NCBI GenBank assembly: GCA_963930775.1
Contig: OZ005698.1
Coordinates: 5,400,501 to 5,464,500 of the forward strand
Source: Cliona cf. orientalis
Lineage: Eukaryota > Porifera > Demospongiae > Clionaida > Clionaidae
Direction of reading: 5' to 3'
DNA: 64,000 bases
In this document: piece after piece, positions 40,481 to 53,256 of the stretch
How positions within the stretch are numbered: the first letter of the stretch is position 1
How the letters are laid out: each line of letters begins with the position of its first letter
Made by a program: the position numbers and the translations under genes
Notes under the pieces: generated by a model
Databases searched by the model: none
The model's input: only the letters and a program-made list of their open reading frames with translations
Told to the model about the DNA's origin: nothing

Positions 40481-41222
40481 ATGAATAGCTACAAAGGATT
40501 CTTCTTGCTCTTTCTTTGCAGTACCGTAACTGCATATGCTTACGGAGAATGGGAGAATATTCCTGGAGGGCTGACTCACGTCACAGCCTCAGTCAACTAC
40601 CTGTGGGGTGTCAACAGTGCCGATCAGATCTGGAGGTGTACTCGTCCTTGCAATGGGCAAAACTGGGTACGTGTTCCTGGAGCTCTAAGACAGGTGGATG
40701 CTGATGATCATGAAGTATGGGGAGTCAATGCTGCATACAATATATACAAGCGCCCAGTGGATGGCAGTGGGAGCTGGACACACGTTACTGGACTTTTAAA
40801 ACATGTTTCTGCCAGTGGAAATGGCTATATCTGGGGAGTGAACCGCAATGACAACATCTAGCTACAAATGCAAAAAGCCTTGTTCTGGTAGCTGGGTCCA
40901 GGTCAGTGGCAGTCTGAAGCAGATAGATGGTGGTCACGCTTACGTTTATGGTGTGAACAATGCCAACAACATCTATGTACGACCGGTTGACGGGAGTGGA
41001 AGTTGGAGGCAAATTCCAGGACGATTGAGGCACGTCACTGCATCAGGAAAGAGTGAAGTGTTTGGTACAAACGCTCATGGACATGTTTACCGCTGCAAGA
41101 AGCCATGCATTGGAGAATGGGAGAAGGTGGAGGGAAATCTCAAGCAGTGTGATGCCACCTTTAACTCAATCGTTGGAGTGACGACTTCAAGTGCAATCTA
41201 CCTTCGACACACGGGAATATGA
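40481..41222 (+). pseudogene. Secreted tectonin-domain lectin, copy 1, one 4-bp frame disruption
   Basis: Starts MNSYKGFFLLFLC..., a signal peptide, then five beta-propeller (tectonin) repeats of about 40 residues each. Repeats read GEWENIPGGLTHVTASVNYLWGV / IWRCTRPC-type, with alternating YKCKKPC and VRPVDGSGSW edges. This resembles fish-egg lectin and tachylectin-1, secreted sugar- or LPS-binding proteins. Length (about 246 residues across both parts) fits a complete five-repeat protein. At 40857-40864 the reading frame meets TAG: the sequence reads ATCTAGCTACAAA where ATC TAC AAA is expected, an extra four bases. The same extra four bases occur in copy 5 (49990), so the lesion predates the duplication, or the product genuinely ends at 126 aa. 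Upstream TATTTAAG and clean signal peptide suggest it is still transcribed. Confidence 0.75.
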
Positions 41223-41742
41223 TGAGAACTTGTCCATTTTGTGGATTTAATTTGTGCATCTTCACTGTACATGAACTACATGCCAGAGCCATAATAACTA
41301 CCGCATATCACACTACTGTACATAATGTCATCATTGTCCATCCCTGCATGTATTATAATTGTACTTTTGTTATAATATACAATAATAATTATTATGTCAT
41401 AAAAATGTCATAGAATGATATAATATATTATTATTATTAAAAGTACTTAGTGAGCCTGTTTGCATCAATAAATCCACATGTACAGTTTAAAGCATGCATG
41501 TATCATGAGGGGAACTATAGATAATCATTAGATGGGCAGCAATCACTCTTTCCAAGGCATCAGCTCATTAGTTGGTATAGCTACACAGTAGGGATGCGCT
41601 CCAACATAATTATGTATACGTGCCACTGAAAAAAATCCCACATCCTGGCCTCTCATGAATTATTATTATCATCATAGTTATGGTCACCTGCAGAATACTG
41701 CATGTAGTACCATGCATTATATTTCAACTAAAATCAGTGAAA

Positions 41743-42080
41743 ATGGTGCACATATCCAAATTACTATCTCCAATCCTTTTGATAACAGTGGCATGTCTAG
41801 ATGTAGCCAAGGCTATTGAGGTGTCTGACCTGGGAGCAGCTGACCTTAAACTGCAGCACATCACTGCCTCCATCAACTATCTGTGGAGCACCACCATCAC
41901 TGATGAAGTATGGATGTGTGAAGAACCATGCAATGGAATATGGGAACCAGTAGATGGCTATCTGAAACAACTATAGATGCCAGTGACACTGAAGTGTGGG
42001 GCATTGACAGTGGAAATGCGGTGTACAAAGCTCGTCGCTGGTTATAACCAATTCTGCTATAGAGCTAGGAGTTGATCCAG
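41743..42080 (+). pseudogene. Tectonin lectin, type 2, internally deleted
   Basis: Starts MVHISKLLSPILLITVACLD, a signal peptide, then one and a half tectonin repeats. A 2-bp insertion (ACTATAGATG versus ACTAGATG in the sister copy) stops the frame at about 41976. After CAAAGCTC the sequence jumps to the very end of the gene (CCAATTCTGCTATAGAGCTA), losing about 450 bp relative to the copy at 48311. Not functional. Confidence 0.85.
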
Positions 42081-42539
42081 CATATAACCAGCGACGACAA
42101 AGACATAATATTATTATTATTATAACCAGATTACCTGCATCATGCAATAAAGATATGCACCGTTTTGCATGGTAATAATAATATTATTATTATACCTATA
42201 GCTTGCTGATATAATAATTAATACAATGCAGTCTTGCCAGTTGATTATTAATAATTATTATCATGTAATTCATAAAAGTATCAAGTGTGTGGGCTTGGGA
42301 TTCAGAGACATACACGCTACCTAAATCGCAAGACTATCATTGTTGCTACAGCACTAATATAGCGATTCCTTGAGAATAATGTGCATGAGACAGCAATAAT
42401 TATTACCCAACAAGCCAATAAGCAAACTCAGAGTAATTTGATATAATTGCTGAGTACATGTACATTCCAGTGGTTTATTAGACTGCATGACACGAGCATT
42501 CAGTGGCTATTTAAGTGGAGGGACTGAGCATTATTCTCC

Positions 42540-42904
42540 ACACTGCAGCAAGTGCAATTTGAGGAGCAACATCATAACTCAACTGCCACCCATCCACTGC
42601 AATTGCAAACTGCAAAAGACATATCTAAAGGTCTCTTCTTCCAGCTCTTTTGCAACTCTATTGTGGCATATGCTTATATATGGAGACTGGGAAAACATTC
42701 CTGGAGGGCTGACTCACGTCACAGTCTCAGTCAACTACCTGTGGGGTGTCAACAGTGCCAATCAGATCTGGAGGTGCATGTGCTCGTCCTTGCAATGGAC
42801 AAAACTGGGTTCGTGTTCCTGGAGCTCTAAGACAGGTGGATGCTGATGATCATGAGGTAGTGACGACTTCAAGTGCAATCTACCTTCGACACACGGGAAT
42901 ATGA
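42540..42904 (+). pseudogene. Tectonin lectin, type 1, deleted copy 3
   Basis: Matches copy 1 but has lost the start codon (CATATCTAAAGG replaces the ATG region). It carries extra 4-bp words at about 42673-42680 (ATAT) and 42776-42780 (CATG). It is then joined at GATCATGAGGTA directly to the gene end GTGACGACTTCAAGTG, deleting about 330 bp. The upstream flank keeps the TATTTAAG box. Confidence 0.85.
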
Positions 42905-44021
42905 TGAGAACTTGTCCATTTTGTGGATTTAATTTGTGCATCTTCACTGTACATGTAGCTACATGCCAGAGCCATAATAACTACCGCATATCACACTACT
43001 GTACATAATGTCATCATTGTCCATCCCTGCATGTATTTGTTATAATACTATTATGTCATATAAAATGAATGATATTATAAAGTACTTAGTGAGCCTGTTT
43101 GCATCAAAAAATCTGTACAGTTTAAAGCATGTGGCCTATTGTAATGCTAAAGGTATAATCAAAATAGCTTAGCAAGATTTAAAGTAGCTAGCTAGTACAT
43201 GCATAGAGTTAAAAATTAATCATGATAATACTAAGAATATGCATGGATTGTATCAGAAGAGGCAATTTATAGACTCCCTGTTTGAAAGCATGCTTGTACC
43301 TGCACATACTGAAGCCATGCACACATTAATTTTAGTAATAATGATATAACTATAATACTGCAAAGACAAGCATGCAATTAGCTACAGTACGTTATTATAT
43401 ATACCAGTTTCATTTCTGGTACTCATGTATGTAGTCTTGCTCTCAGTGGCTACATGCGGTGATAGTTCACTATAGGTCTACAACCTCGGGCTTCAAGTGC
43501 ACCTAAACACTGACAGTGTCTGTTATTGCTGATGTTTGTAAATCCTTGTCCTTTGCATGCAATCTCTGTATACTGTATATAATTATGTAACAGTATACAA
43601 AAGGGGGAGAAATGAACAATATACATGCACACATACATACAATTTTATACTGTCAATGATGTATATAGAGGAAGTATCACTTATATTATGCTAGTTCGTT
43701 ACATATTCATGCATGCAGTGCATGGCACTGCATATTATGCATGCTACTAGTACTCTGGTTATTACATGCATGACATTGTATACGTTAAAGGACTCAATTG
43801 GCATAGTTTCCCTCTTTATATTCTTGGGAGTGTGCAAGTGATATTTGGCTAGCTATATAGTTCACTTCCAAGCAGTGTCACAGTACAGTAGCTACAGTAT
43901 ACAATAGTCGGATACAATAGTTATTATAGATTCCACACTTGTGTATATACTTTTGCAGATTCAGTGTTTGTGATTGCTCTATATTAAGAGGAGTATAATA
44001 TATTATAGCTATTTTATTGTC
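42905..44021. other. 3' flank and spacer of block A
   Basis: Non-coding, colinear with 50363-51485. Parts of it (43130-43330) also recur at 61780-61975. Dense in CATG, GCTAGC and TATA self-complementary words. Confidence 0.7.
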
Positions 44022-44733
44022 ATGGATTTCCCGGTGGCTTTGATCTTCCTCATACTTTCTGTCACTACTGACTCCGTTCATGCTAATACCCAGTGCAAAT
44101 CAACGTTGTGCAACTGCAACGTCAATAATGTTCAAGTTCTTGAGCAATTTATTGACTTCAGAATCAGAGCTGCACTTGCAAATATACCAGGTAGATATTG
44201 CATTGCTTGTTGTATGCTCCAATTGCATTAAATTTTGTTATGTTATCTATGTCATTCTGTTTAAAGTGACTAGGATGCTGGCTTTTGCTATAGAAGAGGG
44301 TCCAAATAGTTCCAGGAGAGCCAGAATCAAAGATTTGAATGTGAAAACTCTAGTTCCTGGTCGCATTCTTGACGAGGTGGACATATCTGATCCTAGCTTA
44401 AATGCAACTGGAGCTAACAATGCCGTCTTGTATCAACCAAGGTATACTGACTATGGAGTTTTCTTTATCAACATGGAAGAAGTCTTTCCTTGTGTAAAGA
44501 GGTTATCGTATCGCTACCACCCAGTTTGCAAAATTTTCACCCATGAGGAGGATGATTTTCGAGGTGAACAGTCAATTTATGAAGCTGCTGATTCTGGAAA
44601 CCACTTTCGTATATTCAATGACACTTTCGACATCCCCACTTATGGATTTGGAATTCAAGGGTGTGCAGAGTTCACAACTGATTGTATTCCAACTGACCGT
44701 CAATTTGCGATTGTCTGTTACTCACCATGTTGA
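44022..44733 (+). CDS. Unrecognised secreted cysteine-containing protein, 2 exons
   Basis: Exons 44022-44190 and 44267-44733 around a 76-bp GT-AG intron; 212 codons including TGA. Starts MDFPVALIFLILSVTTDSVHA, a clear signal peptide. Next come a short Cys cluster (CKSTLCNCN), a helical segment (VLEQFIDFRIRAALANIP) and a likely beta-rich domain with six or so Cys residues ending CYSPC. N-glycosylation sites include NSS, NAT and NDT. I do not recognise the family. A nearly identical but frameshifted copy lies at 51486. Reading without splicing would also stay open from 44080, but loses the signal peptide, so the spliced model is preferred. Confidence 0.72.
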
Positions 44734-44975
44734 AAGTTATAACTCGCCACAATTGACTCATTAGAATTCGATAGTTAGCTATAATAATAATTATTATAGC
44801 ACTGCTTCCAAAATGTAACACTTTAAGAAAAAACTATCAATGTATTAGCTAGTATACACTGTAAATCACCAGTATTATCTTGCTAAACAATTGCCTAGCT
44901 GTATAAAAAATATTATTTTAAACTCTTAATGAACTTTAGTTGACCGATTAGGTAATCATATGAATCCGAGTGCAG

Positions 44976-46217
44976 TTTGGGAAATAATTTCATGAGTGAG
45001 CTAAATTGCATGAGGAAAATCCTAATGTAACTTATCCTTCTGGATTTCCCAATGGCTTTAAGACTTGTGATCCACTCTGAGAAAAGTGACCACTTAGGAT
45101 AAAATTACCAATAAATCAAATAGATGTGGGGAAAATGACCTTTTTTAGTCCACCTGAGAAAATGTAGAATTAAGTTTTTGGCTTCAGTATACGCAGATCT
45201 ATGATCAGTAGAACGTGTTCATGAGTATTATAGATCTTGAAATTGTAATGTGGCTGCATATTATTTTTACAATGGACAACTTTAAATTACTTTTAACTTC
45301 CTTTGTCTCATGCAGTATCTGGGTGATTGATGCCTGTTGATATACCACTTACCTCCAACTTACCTGTTCCCATACAAAAAAATTCATTTCATGAGAAGTG
45401 GTCATAATGGTAAGCAATTCTTTAGATTTAGTTACCAACAAAATGCTTTGTTGATGCTGACAGCCAAGTATATAGCTATCGCTACTGATTTATCGGTGTC
45501 TTCATGACTACAAAACTTTAATAGTGACAAAATTGTGAAAGCTAGGAAGACTAGTTACTAGTTAGTATGTATACAATAAGATGGAGCTGATTGTGAAATA
45601 CAGTTGTATTGGACTGAAATGTGTACACATGCATGGCCGTGGGTTGGAAGGAATGTTTACCCACCTTGTAGCTACTCCTCTATGAAATATTCTGATACAT
45701 GTGATACTTGTTTACATGTTAATAAAGATTGTACTTAATCACATAAATTAATGCACTTTCGCTGCATATATACAGCCTAAGACCTCTGTACTAAATCCTA
45801 GTGCTAAGCGCTAAGCAACTGAGCTTTATTTCTCCTACGAAGGATGGAGTAAAAAAAATTATTCCATTGGGTAGAGCTAAGTAGGCTCCTGGCGAATGTG
45901 GTGATAAAAGGATACACATGTCCTGCCACAGCGATGGGACTCTAGCTCTATAGTGGAAGCCTAAGTCTAAACTAATGACCCTACTATACAAACGGTGAGT
46001 AGATTTCCCAGAAACTTGAAGACACACAAAATATGATCATACAAGCAAAATTGAAAAGGATAGCTACAACCATAAATTTTATATTGCTTCACACAAACCA
46101 GGTAACATAATCAAGTCTACCAACAAACAAATCATCATTAATGGCCTAGTGACTGGAGGCATAATATTATTACCGGGGTATTTCACTCACAATAAAGCAG
46201 TCATTGACATAACAAAT
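44976..46217. other. Intergenic, between block A and the jacalin-like gene
   Basis: Includes the repeat at 45028-45190 (listed separately). The remainder is AT-rich with no coding region seen. Confidence 0.5.
45028..45190. repeat. ~165-bp repeat, first copy
   Basis: ACTTATCCTTCTGGATTTCC... recurs at 46921-47090 in the same orientation, including the GGGGAAAATGAC...TTTTTTAGTCCACC part. The second copy sits exactly at the broken 5' end of the jacalin-like gene. Confidence 0.85.
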
Positions 46218-46920
46218 TTAAGTATAAACACCAAGAGCATCTATTGTTGTTCCTGACCGTCCATAAAATCCACTGATGATACCAATAACACTGTCAGAAT
46301 TATTAGCTCCTGGTACCTTTTTTCTACTTCCATAGGGACCATAATGCTTTGGAGTTCCGTCATTACTGGGCCTGTATGTGTAAAGCTCGAGGGAGCTCAC
46401 ATAGTTGTCGTGTTTAACACTGCTCGTTACGGCTATTACCACTATCCTTTCATCTTCAGCCAAATTAATATTAATTAGTGAATGATTGGAAGAAGCATTG
46501 GTTTGCACAGTACCATAGGTTTTAGTGATCTCTGAACCATTTCGAAGTACATACGTGGTGCTCAATCCATTTATATACTCTCCGTAACAAATGGCTATGT
46601 GTTTAATCTGCAGTGGATTGAGAGTGGACACATCATCGTCAAAGGGAATTCCTCCTTTTCCTCCAACCAGTTCAGATTTCTTGTAAAATGGTCGCTGCAC
46701 ACTTGTTGCCGAAGTGTCGTACTGAAAACCAATTCCATTAAGATAAAAGTCACTCTTTCCAAACAGTCCAATAACAATACCAGAAAAACTAAATGAGCTA
46801 TCGAATAGACGATCTCCTTTTCCTACTGGGCCATACTGATGCACACGTCCACTGGGGTCCCTTGTGTAGAAAGTCAGCTCGGTCAAGTAACCACCCAAAG
46901 GATATTCAGAATAGCCTTCC
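46218..46920 (-). pseudogene. Jacalin-like lectin, 5'-truncated
   Basis: About 234 codons open to TAA at 46218. Two jacalin-type domains: the C-terminal part of a first (GGYLTELTFYT..., GIVIGLFGKSDFYLNGIGF) and a complete second (GGKGGIPFDDD start, IKHIAICYGEYINGLSTTY, SVIGIISGFYGRSGTTIDALGVY end). Jacalin-fold proteins are mannose/galactose-binding beta-prisms. There is no ATG anywhere in the frame, and coding similarity stops at 46920 where the 165-bp repeat begins. Either the 5' part was lost to that repeat or an upstream exon exists that I could not find. Confidence 0.75.
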
Positions 46921-47090
46921 ACTTATCCTTCTGGATTTCCCTATGGGTTTAAGAGTTGTGACCCACTCTGAGAGAAGCAACCACTTGGGATAAAATTTCA
47001 AGTTCCAATAATAATTAAAATTAAATAGAAATGGGGAAAATGACTTTTTTAGTCCACCAGAAAAAATTGATGTAGAATTTTGACTTCACA
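46921..47090. repeat. ~165-bp repeat, second copy
   Basis: Same orientation as 45028-45190 with about 80-90 percent matching by eye. Directly abuts the truncated jacalin-like coding region. Confidence 0.85.
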
Positions 47091-48043
47091 CTGATAATAA
47101 TTATTACGCTATGTTATGTAAACTATCATAATGTGCACAAACAATTACTCGGACACATACGTATACAACTTAATAATATTATAAAATATGCACAATTTCC
47201 AAAAAACTAGCTATAGATTATAATATACCTGTGTATATTATCTCCCCAGTAGCAATTTACTTTTCTGTGGTTATAAGGTAATTATGGTGTAATTATGATG
47301 AAACCTATGGTGTAATCTCTTAGGTAATCTATGAGGTAATTATGAGAAAATTCAGGGCCTCGCTGGAGCCTTTCTGGGACTTGAAAATTAGTAAATATGT
47401 AGAGTATCTTACGCGTGTATCCAGCGAATACATTACAAGCTGAGCGCTACTTTCTCTGAGAAGTACTGTTGGTTGAATTTCACGTGTTTTCTTGGCTTAC
47501 GTAATGCCGTGGATAAATAAAGCTAGCCTTGCGCTATATATAGCACGCATTGTCACAAGGGGCTGGCCCGCGCGCGACTGCAGCAGCGTGACCAACCTGA
47601 AGTTCGGAATGAATACTGCACTGTCGAGTTCGTCTCTGTGATTGAAGCATCGAAACTTGTCGCTGTCAAGGCTCAGAGTCGATCTTAGACGCCATCTCCA
47701 TGATTTCTGGGGCGAGCATCGATCGATGTGTACGCATTCTATTGACGACCTTTTACCACATGCACCATTACGTACACTATGCAGCTACTGGGGCGATGGT
47801 CAAGGGTTCATATAATATATAAATGGTCAAAACTCCACTAGTGATTGATATTTTTTTATGAAACTTGGCACCATTGGATTCAGCATGCACATAGAGCTAT
47901 ATCAATCCATGCTAAAAACTCAAAATATCCCATGGCAAGTAGTCGCTTTTGTCAGAGCAGATCCGAGACAATTTAATTATCTACTGTTGCAGGTTTAGCT
48001 AGTTACCGCGATAATAATAATATTATTATTATGTCACGGTTAC
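47091..48043. other. Intergenic stretch
   Basis: A GC-richer patch at 47560-47720 (GGCCCGCGCGCGACTGCAGC) could be a promoter or an unannotated element. No coding region supported. Confidence 0.4.
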
Positions 48044-48310
48044 CATGAGGGGAACTATAGATAATCATTAGATGGACAGTAATCACTCTTTCCAAGACAT
48101 CAGCTCATCATTGATTGTTTATTGTATAGTTGTTATACACAGTAGAGATGCGCTCCAACACATGTAGCTAATAGTATACGTGCTACTGAAAAAAATCCCA
48201 CATCCTGAAATGGCCTCTCATGAATACTATTATTATCATCATAGTTGTGGTCACCTGCAGTATACTGCATGTACCATGCATTATATTATTTTCAACTAAA
48301 ATCAGTGAAA

Positions 48311-49100
48311 ATGGTGCATGTATCCAAGTTGCTAATCCCAATCCTTTTTATAATAGTGGCAAGTCTAGATGTAGCCAAGGCTGTTGAGGTGCCTGACCTG
48401 GGAGCAGCTGACCTTACACTGCAGCACATCACTGCCTCCATCAACTATCTGTGGAGCACCACCATCACTGATGAAGTGTGGATGTGTGAAGAACCATGCA
48501 ATGGAACATGGGAACCAGTAGATGGCTATTTGAAACAACTAGATGCCAGTGACACTGAAGTGTGGGGCATAGACAGTGGAAATGCGGTGTATAAAGCGTA
48601 ATAAAGCTCCTATTAATGGCAGTGCAAACTGGACCTCAATATTTGGAAGCATGAAGCATATATCTGCTTCAGGTAACGGCTACATCTGGGCTCTTGACTC
48701 TGAAACTAGTGTTGTGCACAAATGCAAAAAGCCTTGCATGGGAGAGTGGGAGGCTGTGCCACCGGTTAATGGAGGCAGACAGGTAATAAGACAACTGGAT
48801 GGTGAATATGGCCTTGTCTATGTAGTAACTAGTAGTGGTGAAGTCTATTCCAGACCAGTGGATGGGAGTGGTAGGTGGAGGAAGATTACTGGACCTGGAC
48901 TGGAGATGATGTATGTCACAGCCTCAGGGAGAGAAGTGATTACTGGCATCACTAAAGGTGGCGACATCTACAACTGCATAAAGCCTTGCGTGGGAGAGTG
49001 GGAGAAAATGGAAGGAAATGCTCGACAGTGTGATGCCAGCATCAACGAAGTATACTGCATCACCAATTCTGCTATAGAGCTAAGAGTTGATCCAGCATAA
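48311..49100 (+). pseudogene. Tectonin lectin, type 2, near full length, one 10-bp frame disruption
   Basis: Starts MVHVSKLLIPILFIIVASLD, a signal peptide, then five tectonin repeats (NYLWSTTITDEVWMCEEPC, GYIWALDSETSVVHKCKKPC, VYSRPVDGSGRW and so on) to a TAA. The frame breaks at about 48596-48602. TATAAAGCGTAATAAAGCTCC stands where TATAAAGCTCC is expected, a 10-bp insertion. The downstream 150 residues are otherwise undamaged, so the lesion is recent, an assembly error, or bypassed. Residues differ from type 1 (E/D at repeat edges), so the two types may bind different ligands. Confidence 0.75.
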
Positions 49101-49639
49101 CCATCGACAACAAAGACATATTATTATAACTAGATTACCATCATGCAATAAAGATATGCAATGTTTTGGTAATAATAATATTATACCTATATATAGCTTG
49201 CTGATATAATAATTAATACAATGCAGTCATGCCAATTGATTATTAATTATCATGTAATTCATAAAAGTATCAAGTGTGTGGGCTTGGGATTCAGAGACAT
49301 ACACGTTACCTAAATCGCAAGACTATCATTGTTGCTACAGCACTAACATAGCGACTCCTTGGGAACAATGTGCATGAGACAGCAATAATTATTACCCAAC
49401 AAGCCAATAAGCAAACTCAGAGTTTGAATTAATTGCTGAGTACATGTACATTCCAGTGGTTTATTAGACTGCATGACACGAGCATTCAGTGGCTATTTAA
49501 GTGGAGGGACTGAGCATTATTCTCCACACTGCAGCAAGTGCAATTTGAGGAGCAACATCATAACTCAACTGCCACCCATCCACTGCAATTGCAAACTGCA
49601 AAAGACATATCTAAAGGTCTCTTCTTCCAGCTCTTTTGC

Positions 49640-50362
49640 AACTCTATTGTGGCATATGCTTATATATGGAGACTGGGAAAACATTCCTGGAGGGCTGACT
49701 CACAACACAGTCTCAGTTAACTACCTGTGGGGTGTCAACAGTGCCAATCAGATCTGGAGGTGCATGTGCTCGTCCTTGCAATGGGCAAAACTTGGTTCGT
49801 GTTCCCGGAGCTCTAAGACAGGTGGATGCTGATGATCATGAGGTATGGGGAGTCAATGCTGCACATAATATAATATACAAGCGCCCAGTGGATGGCAGTG
49901 GGAGCTGGACACAATTTAAGTTACTGGAGGTTTAAAAAATGTTTCTGCCAGTGGAAATGGCCATATCTGGGGAGTGAACAGCAATGATAACATCTAGCTA
50001 CGAATAGAAAAAGCCTTGTTCTGGTAGCTGGATCCAGGTCAGTGGCAGTCTGAAGCAGATTGATGCATGGTGGTCACGCCCATGTTTATGGTGTAAACAA
50101 TGCCGACAACATCTATGTACGACCGGTTGACGGGAGTGGAAGTTGGAGGCAAATTCCAGGACGATTGAGGCACGTAACTGCATCAGGAAAGAGTGAAGTG
50201 TTTGGTACAAACGCTCATGGATATGTTTACCGCTGCAAGAAGCCATGCATTAGAGAATTGGAGAAGGTGGAGGGAAATCTCAAGCAGTGTGATGCCACCT
50301 TTAACTCAATCGTTGGAGTGACAACTTCAAGTGCAATCTACCGTCGACACATGCACGGGAAT
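49640..50362 (+). pseudogene. Tectonin lectin, type 1, multiply disrupted copy 5
   Basis: Full-length counterpart of copy 3, aligned to copy 1 over all five repeats. No start codon. Extra 4-bp words at about 49661 (ATAT), 49763 (CATG), 49994 (GCTA), 50066 (GCAT) and 50353 (ATGC). There is also a 3-bp insertion near 49871 and a 7-bp insertion near 49913. Confidence 0.85.
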
Positions 50363-51485
50363 ATGAGAACTTGTCCATATTTGTACATCTTCACTGTACA
50401 TGTAGCTACATGCCAGAGCCATAATAACTACCGCATATCACACTACTGTACATAATGTCATCATTGTCCATCCTTGCATGCATGTATTTGTTATATTATT
50501 ACAATAATACTATTATGTCATATAAAATGAATGATATATTATTAAAAGTACTTAGTGAGCCTGTTTGCATCAAAAAACTATACAGTTTAAAGCATGTGGC
50601 CTGTTGTAATGCTAAAGGTAATCAAACTATAGCTTAGCAAGATTTAAAGTAGCTACATGCATAGAGTTAAAATCACGATATTAAATACTAAGAATATGCA
50701 TGGATTGTATCAGAAGAGGCAATTTATAGACTCCCTGTTTGAAAGCATGCTTGTACCTGCACATACTGAAGCCATGCACACATTAGTTTTAGATCAAATA
50801 CAAACCTTAAGAATGATATAACTATAATACTGCAAAGACAAGCATGCAATTACTACAGTATGTTATTATACCAATTTCATTTCTGGTACTCATGTAGTCT
50901 TGCTCTCAGTGGTGATAGTTCACTATAGGTCTACAACCCTGGGCTTCAAGTGCGCCCTAAACACTGTCTGTTATTACTGATGTTTGTAAATCCTTGCCCT
51001 TTGCATGCGATCTCTGTACTGTATATCATTGAATTATGTAACAGTATAGGCATTAAACAAAAGGGGGAGAAATGAACAACATGCATGCACACATGCATAC
51101 AATTTTATACGGTCAATGATGTATATAGAGGAAGTATCACTTATATTATGCTAGTTCGTTGCATATTCATGCAGTGTATGGCACTGCATATTATGCATGC
51201 TACTATAGTACTCTGGTTATTACATGCATGCATGATATTGTAAGTTATAAAGACTCAATTGGCATAGTTTCCCTCTTTATATTCTTGGGAGTGTGCATGG
51301 AAGTGATGTTTGGCTAGCTAGTTCACTTCCAAGCAGTGTCACAGTACAGTAGCTACAGTATACAATAGTCGGATACAATAGTTATTACAGATTCCACACT
51401 AAGTCTTGTGTATATACTTTTGCAGATTCAGTGTTTGTGATTGCTGTATATTAATAGAAGTATATATCATAGCTATTTTATTGTC

Positions 51486-52197
51486 ATGGATTCCCCGGTG
51501 GCTTTGATCTTCCTCATACTTTCTGTCACTATATACTGACTCCATTCATGCTAATACCCAGTGCAAATCAACGTTGTGCAACTGCAATGTCAATAATGTT
51601 CAAGTTCTTGAGCAATTTATTGACTTCAGAATCAGAGCCGCACTTGCAAATATACCAGGTAGCTATTGCATTGCTTATTGCTCCAATTGTATTAAATTTT
51701 GTTATGTTATCTATGTCATTCTGTTTAAAGTGACTAGGATGCTGGCTTTTGTTATAGAAGAGGGCCCAAATAGTTCCAGGAGAGCCAGAATCAAAGATTT
51801 GAATGTGAAAACTCTAGTTCCTGGTCGCATTCTTGACGAGGTGGACATATCTGATCCTAGTTTAAATGCAACTGGAGCTAACAACGCCGTCTTGTATCAA
51901 CCAAGGTATACTGACTATGGAGTTTTCTTTATCAACATGGAAGAAGTATTTCCTTGTGTAAAGAGCTTATCGTATCGCTACCACCCAGTTTGCAAAATTT
52001 TCACCCATGAGGAGGATGATTTTCGAGGTGAATGGTCAATTTATGAAGCAGCTGATTCTGGAAACCACTTTCGTATATTCAATGCCACTTTCGACATCCC
52101 CACTTATGGGTTTGGAATTCAAGGCTGTGCAGAGTTCACAACTGATTGTATTCCAACTGACCATCAATTTGCGATTGTCTGTTACTCACCATGTTGA
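51486..52197 (+). pseudogene. Second copy of the unrecognised secreted protein, frameshifted
   Basis: Same two-exon layout as 44022-44733 (51486-51658, 51731-52197). The second exon is open and nearly identical. The first exon carries an extra TATA at about 51531-51534 (CACTATATACTGA versus CACTACTGA), which ends the frame right after the signal peptide. Confidence 0.8.
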
Positions 52198-52459
52198 AAG
52201 TTATAACTCGCCACAATTGACTCATTAGAATTCGATAGTTATAATAATAATAATATTATGGTATTTGACCCACTTCCAAATGTAATACCGTAAGAAAAAA
52301 TTATCAATGTACTATTGTCAGTTATAGTTAGTACACTGTCAATCACCAGTGTTATCAAGCTAAACAATTGCATAGCTAGCTGTATAAATACTTTGAACTC
52401 TTAATGAATTATTTTAGTTGACCAATAATCATATATATATAATATGAATTCGAGTGGCA

Positions 52460-52950
52460 TAAAGGAAGAGTGGTCATGTTAAGTCTTGCCCAGTGGAGTA
52501 GTATATATAGTAGTGTGCAGCTGTTGCAAGGTGCCAGTCTGTGTTTGCATGGCACCTACCTCGACTATAATTATGACTGATTGCCATTCTGCGCTTTGCT
52601 GGTCAGTTATCAATGCAGTGACAGTGTAAACAGGCAGTGGCTCTCAAGTGCATAATTCAGTTGAAGTATGTCACAGAGGCTTTCAGTTTATTTATATAGT
52701 GACATAGCCAGGTGCCTTCCCCCAACTCTAGGTCACTGACTCTGAAGAGAACAGACTGAGTACCAGAACCCTGTTTAGGTGCATGGTATGTATAGTCAAT
52801 AGTACTAGTACCCTGTTCAGGTGTAGGGTATATGTAGTTCAATACTCCTGATATTGAACATGCACAATAGTGTACACATGCAGTGAGCCATGCTATATAA
52901 ATTATATGCATGCATGTAGCAGTGAGGGTTCTGCACTCCTGTGCATTCAT
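52460..52950 (+). repeat. Dispersed ~490-bp repeat, copy 1
   Basis: AAGGAAGAGTGGTCATG... to GCACTCCTGTGCATTCATT. Recurs in direct orientation at 54560-55205 and inverted (part) at 53257-53628. Confidence 0.85.
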
Positions 52951-53256
52951 TATAACTAGATTACCATCATGCAATAAAGACACACATTATTTTGGTAACA
53001 TTATTGTACCTAGCTTGCTGATAATGAAATACCATGCAGTCTTGTTGATTATTGAAAATATGTCATGCACTGAGTCATTAAAAGTATAATTTAAAAGTGG
53101 GATTCAGAGGCATACACATTACTCAAATCTCAAGACTATCATTGTTGCTACAGCATAAGTCCTTGAAAACAATGTGCTGCATGATGATACAGCAATAATT
53201 ATATATTATGCAACAAGCCAATAAGTAAACTCAGTGGTTGAATGAATGCACATGCA

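Larger units (their letters stand above)
41504..44975 (+). repeat. Segmental duplication, block A
   Basis: Colinear with 48044-52456. Both start ATGAGGGGAACTATAGATAA and end near TTAGTTGACC. Order in each: type-2 tectonin, type-1 tectonin, then the unrecognised secreted protein. Substitutions are sparse; most differences are short indels. Block A has large deletions in both tectonin copies. Confidence 0.9.
48044..52456 (+). repeat. Segmental duplication, block B
   Basis: Colinear with block A (41504-44975) but less deleted. Keeps full-length versions of both tectonin copies. Confidence 0.9.
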
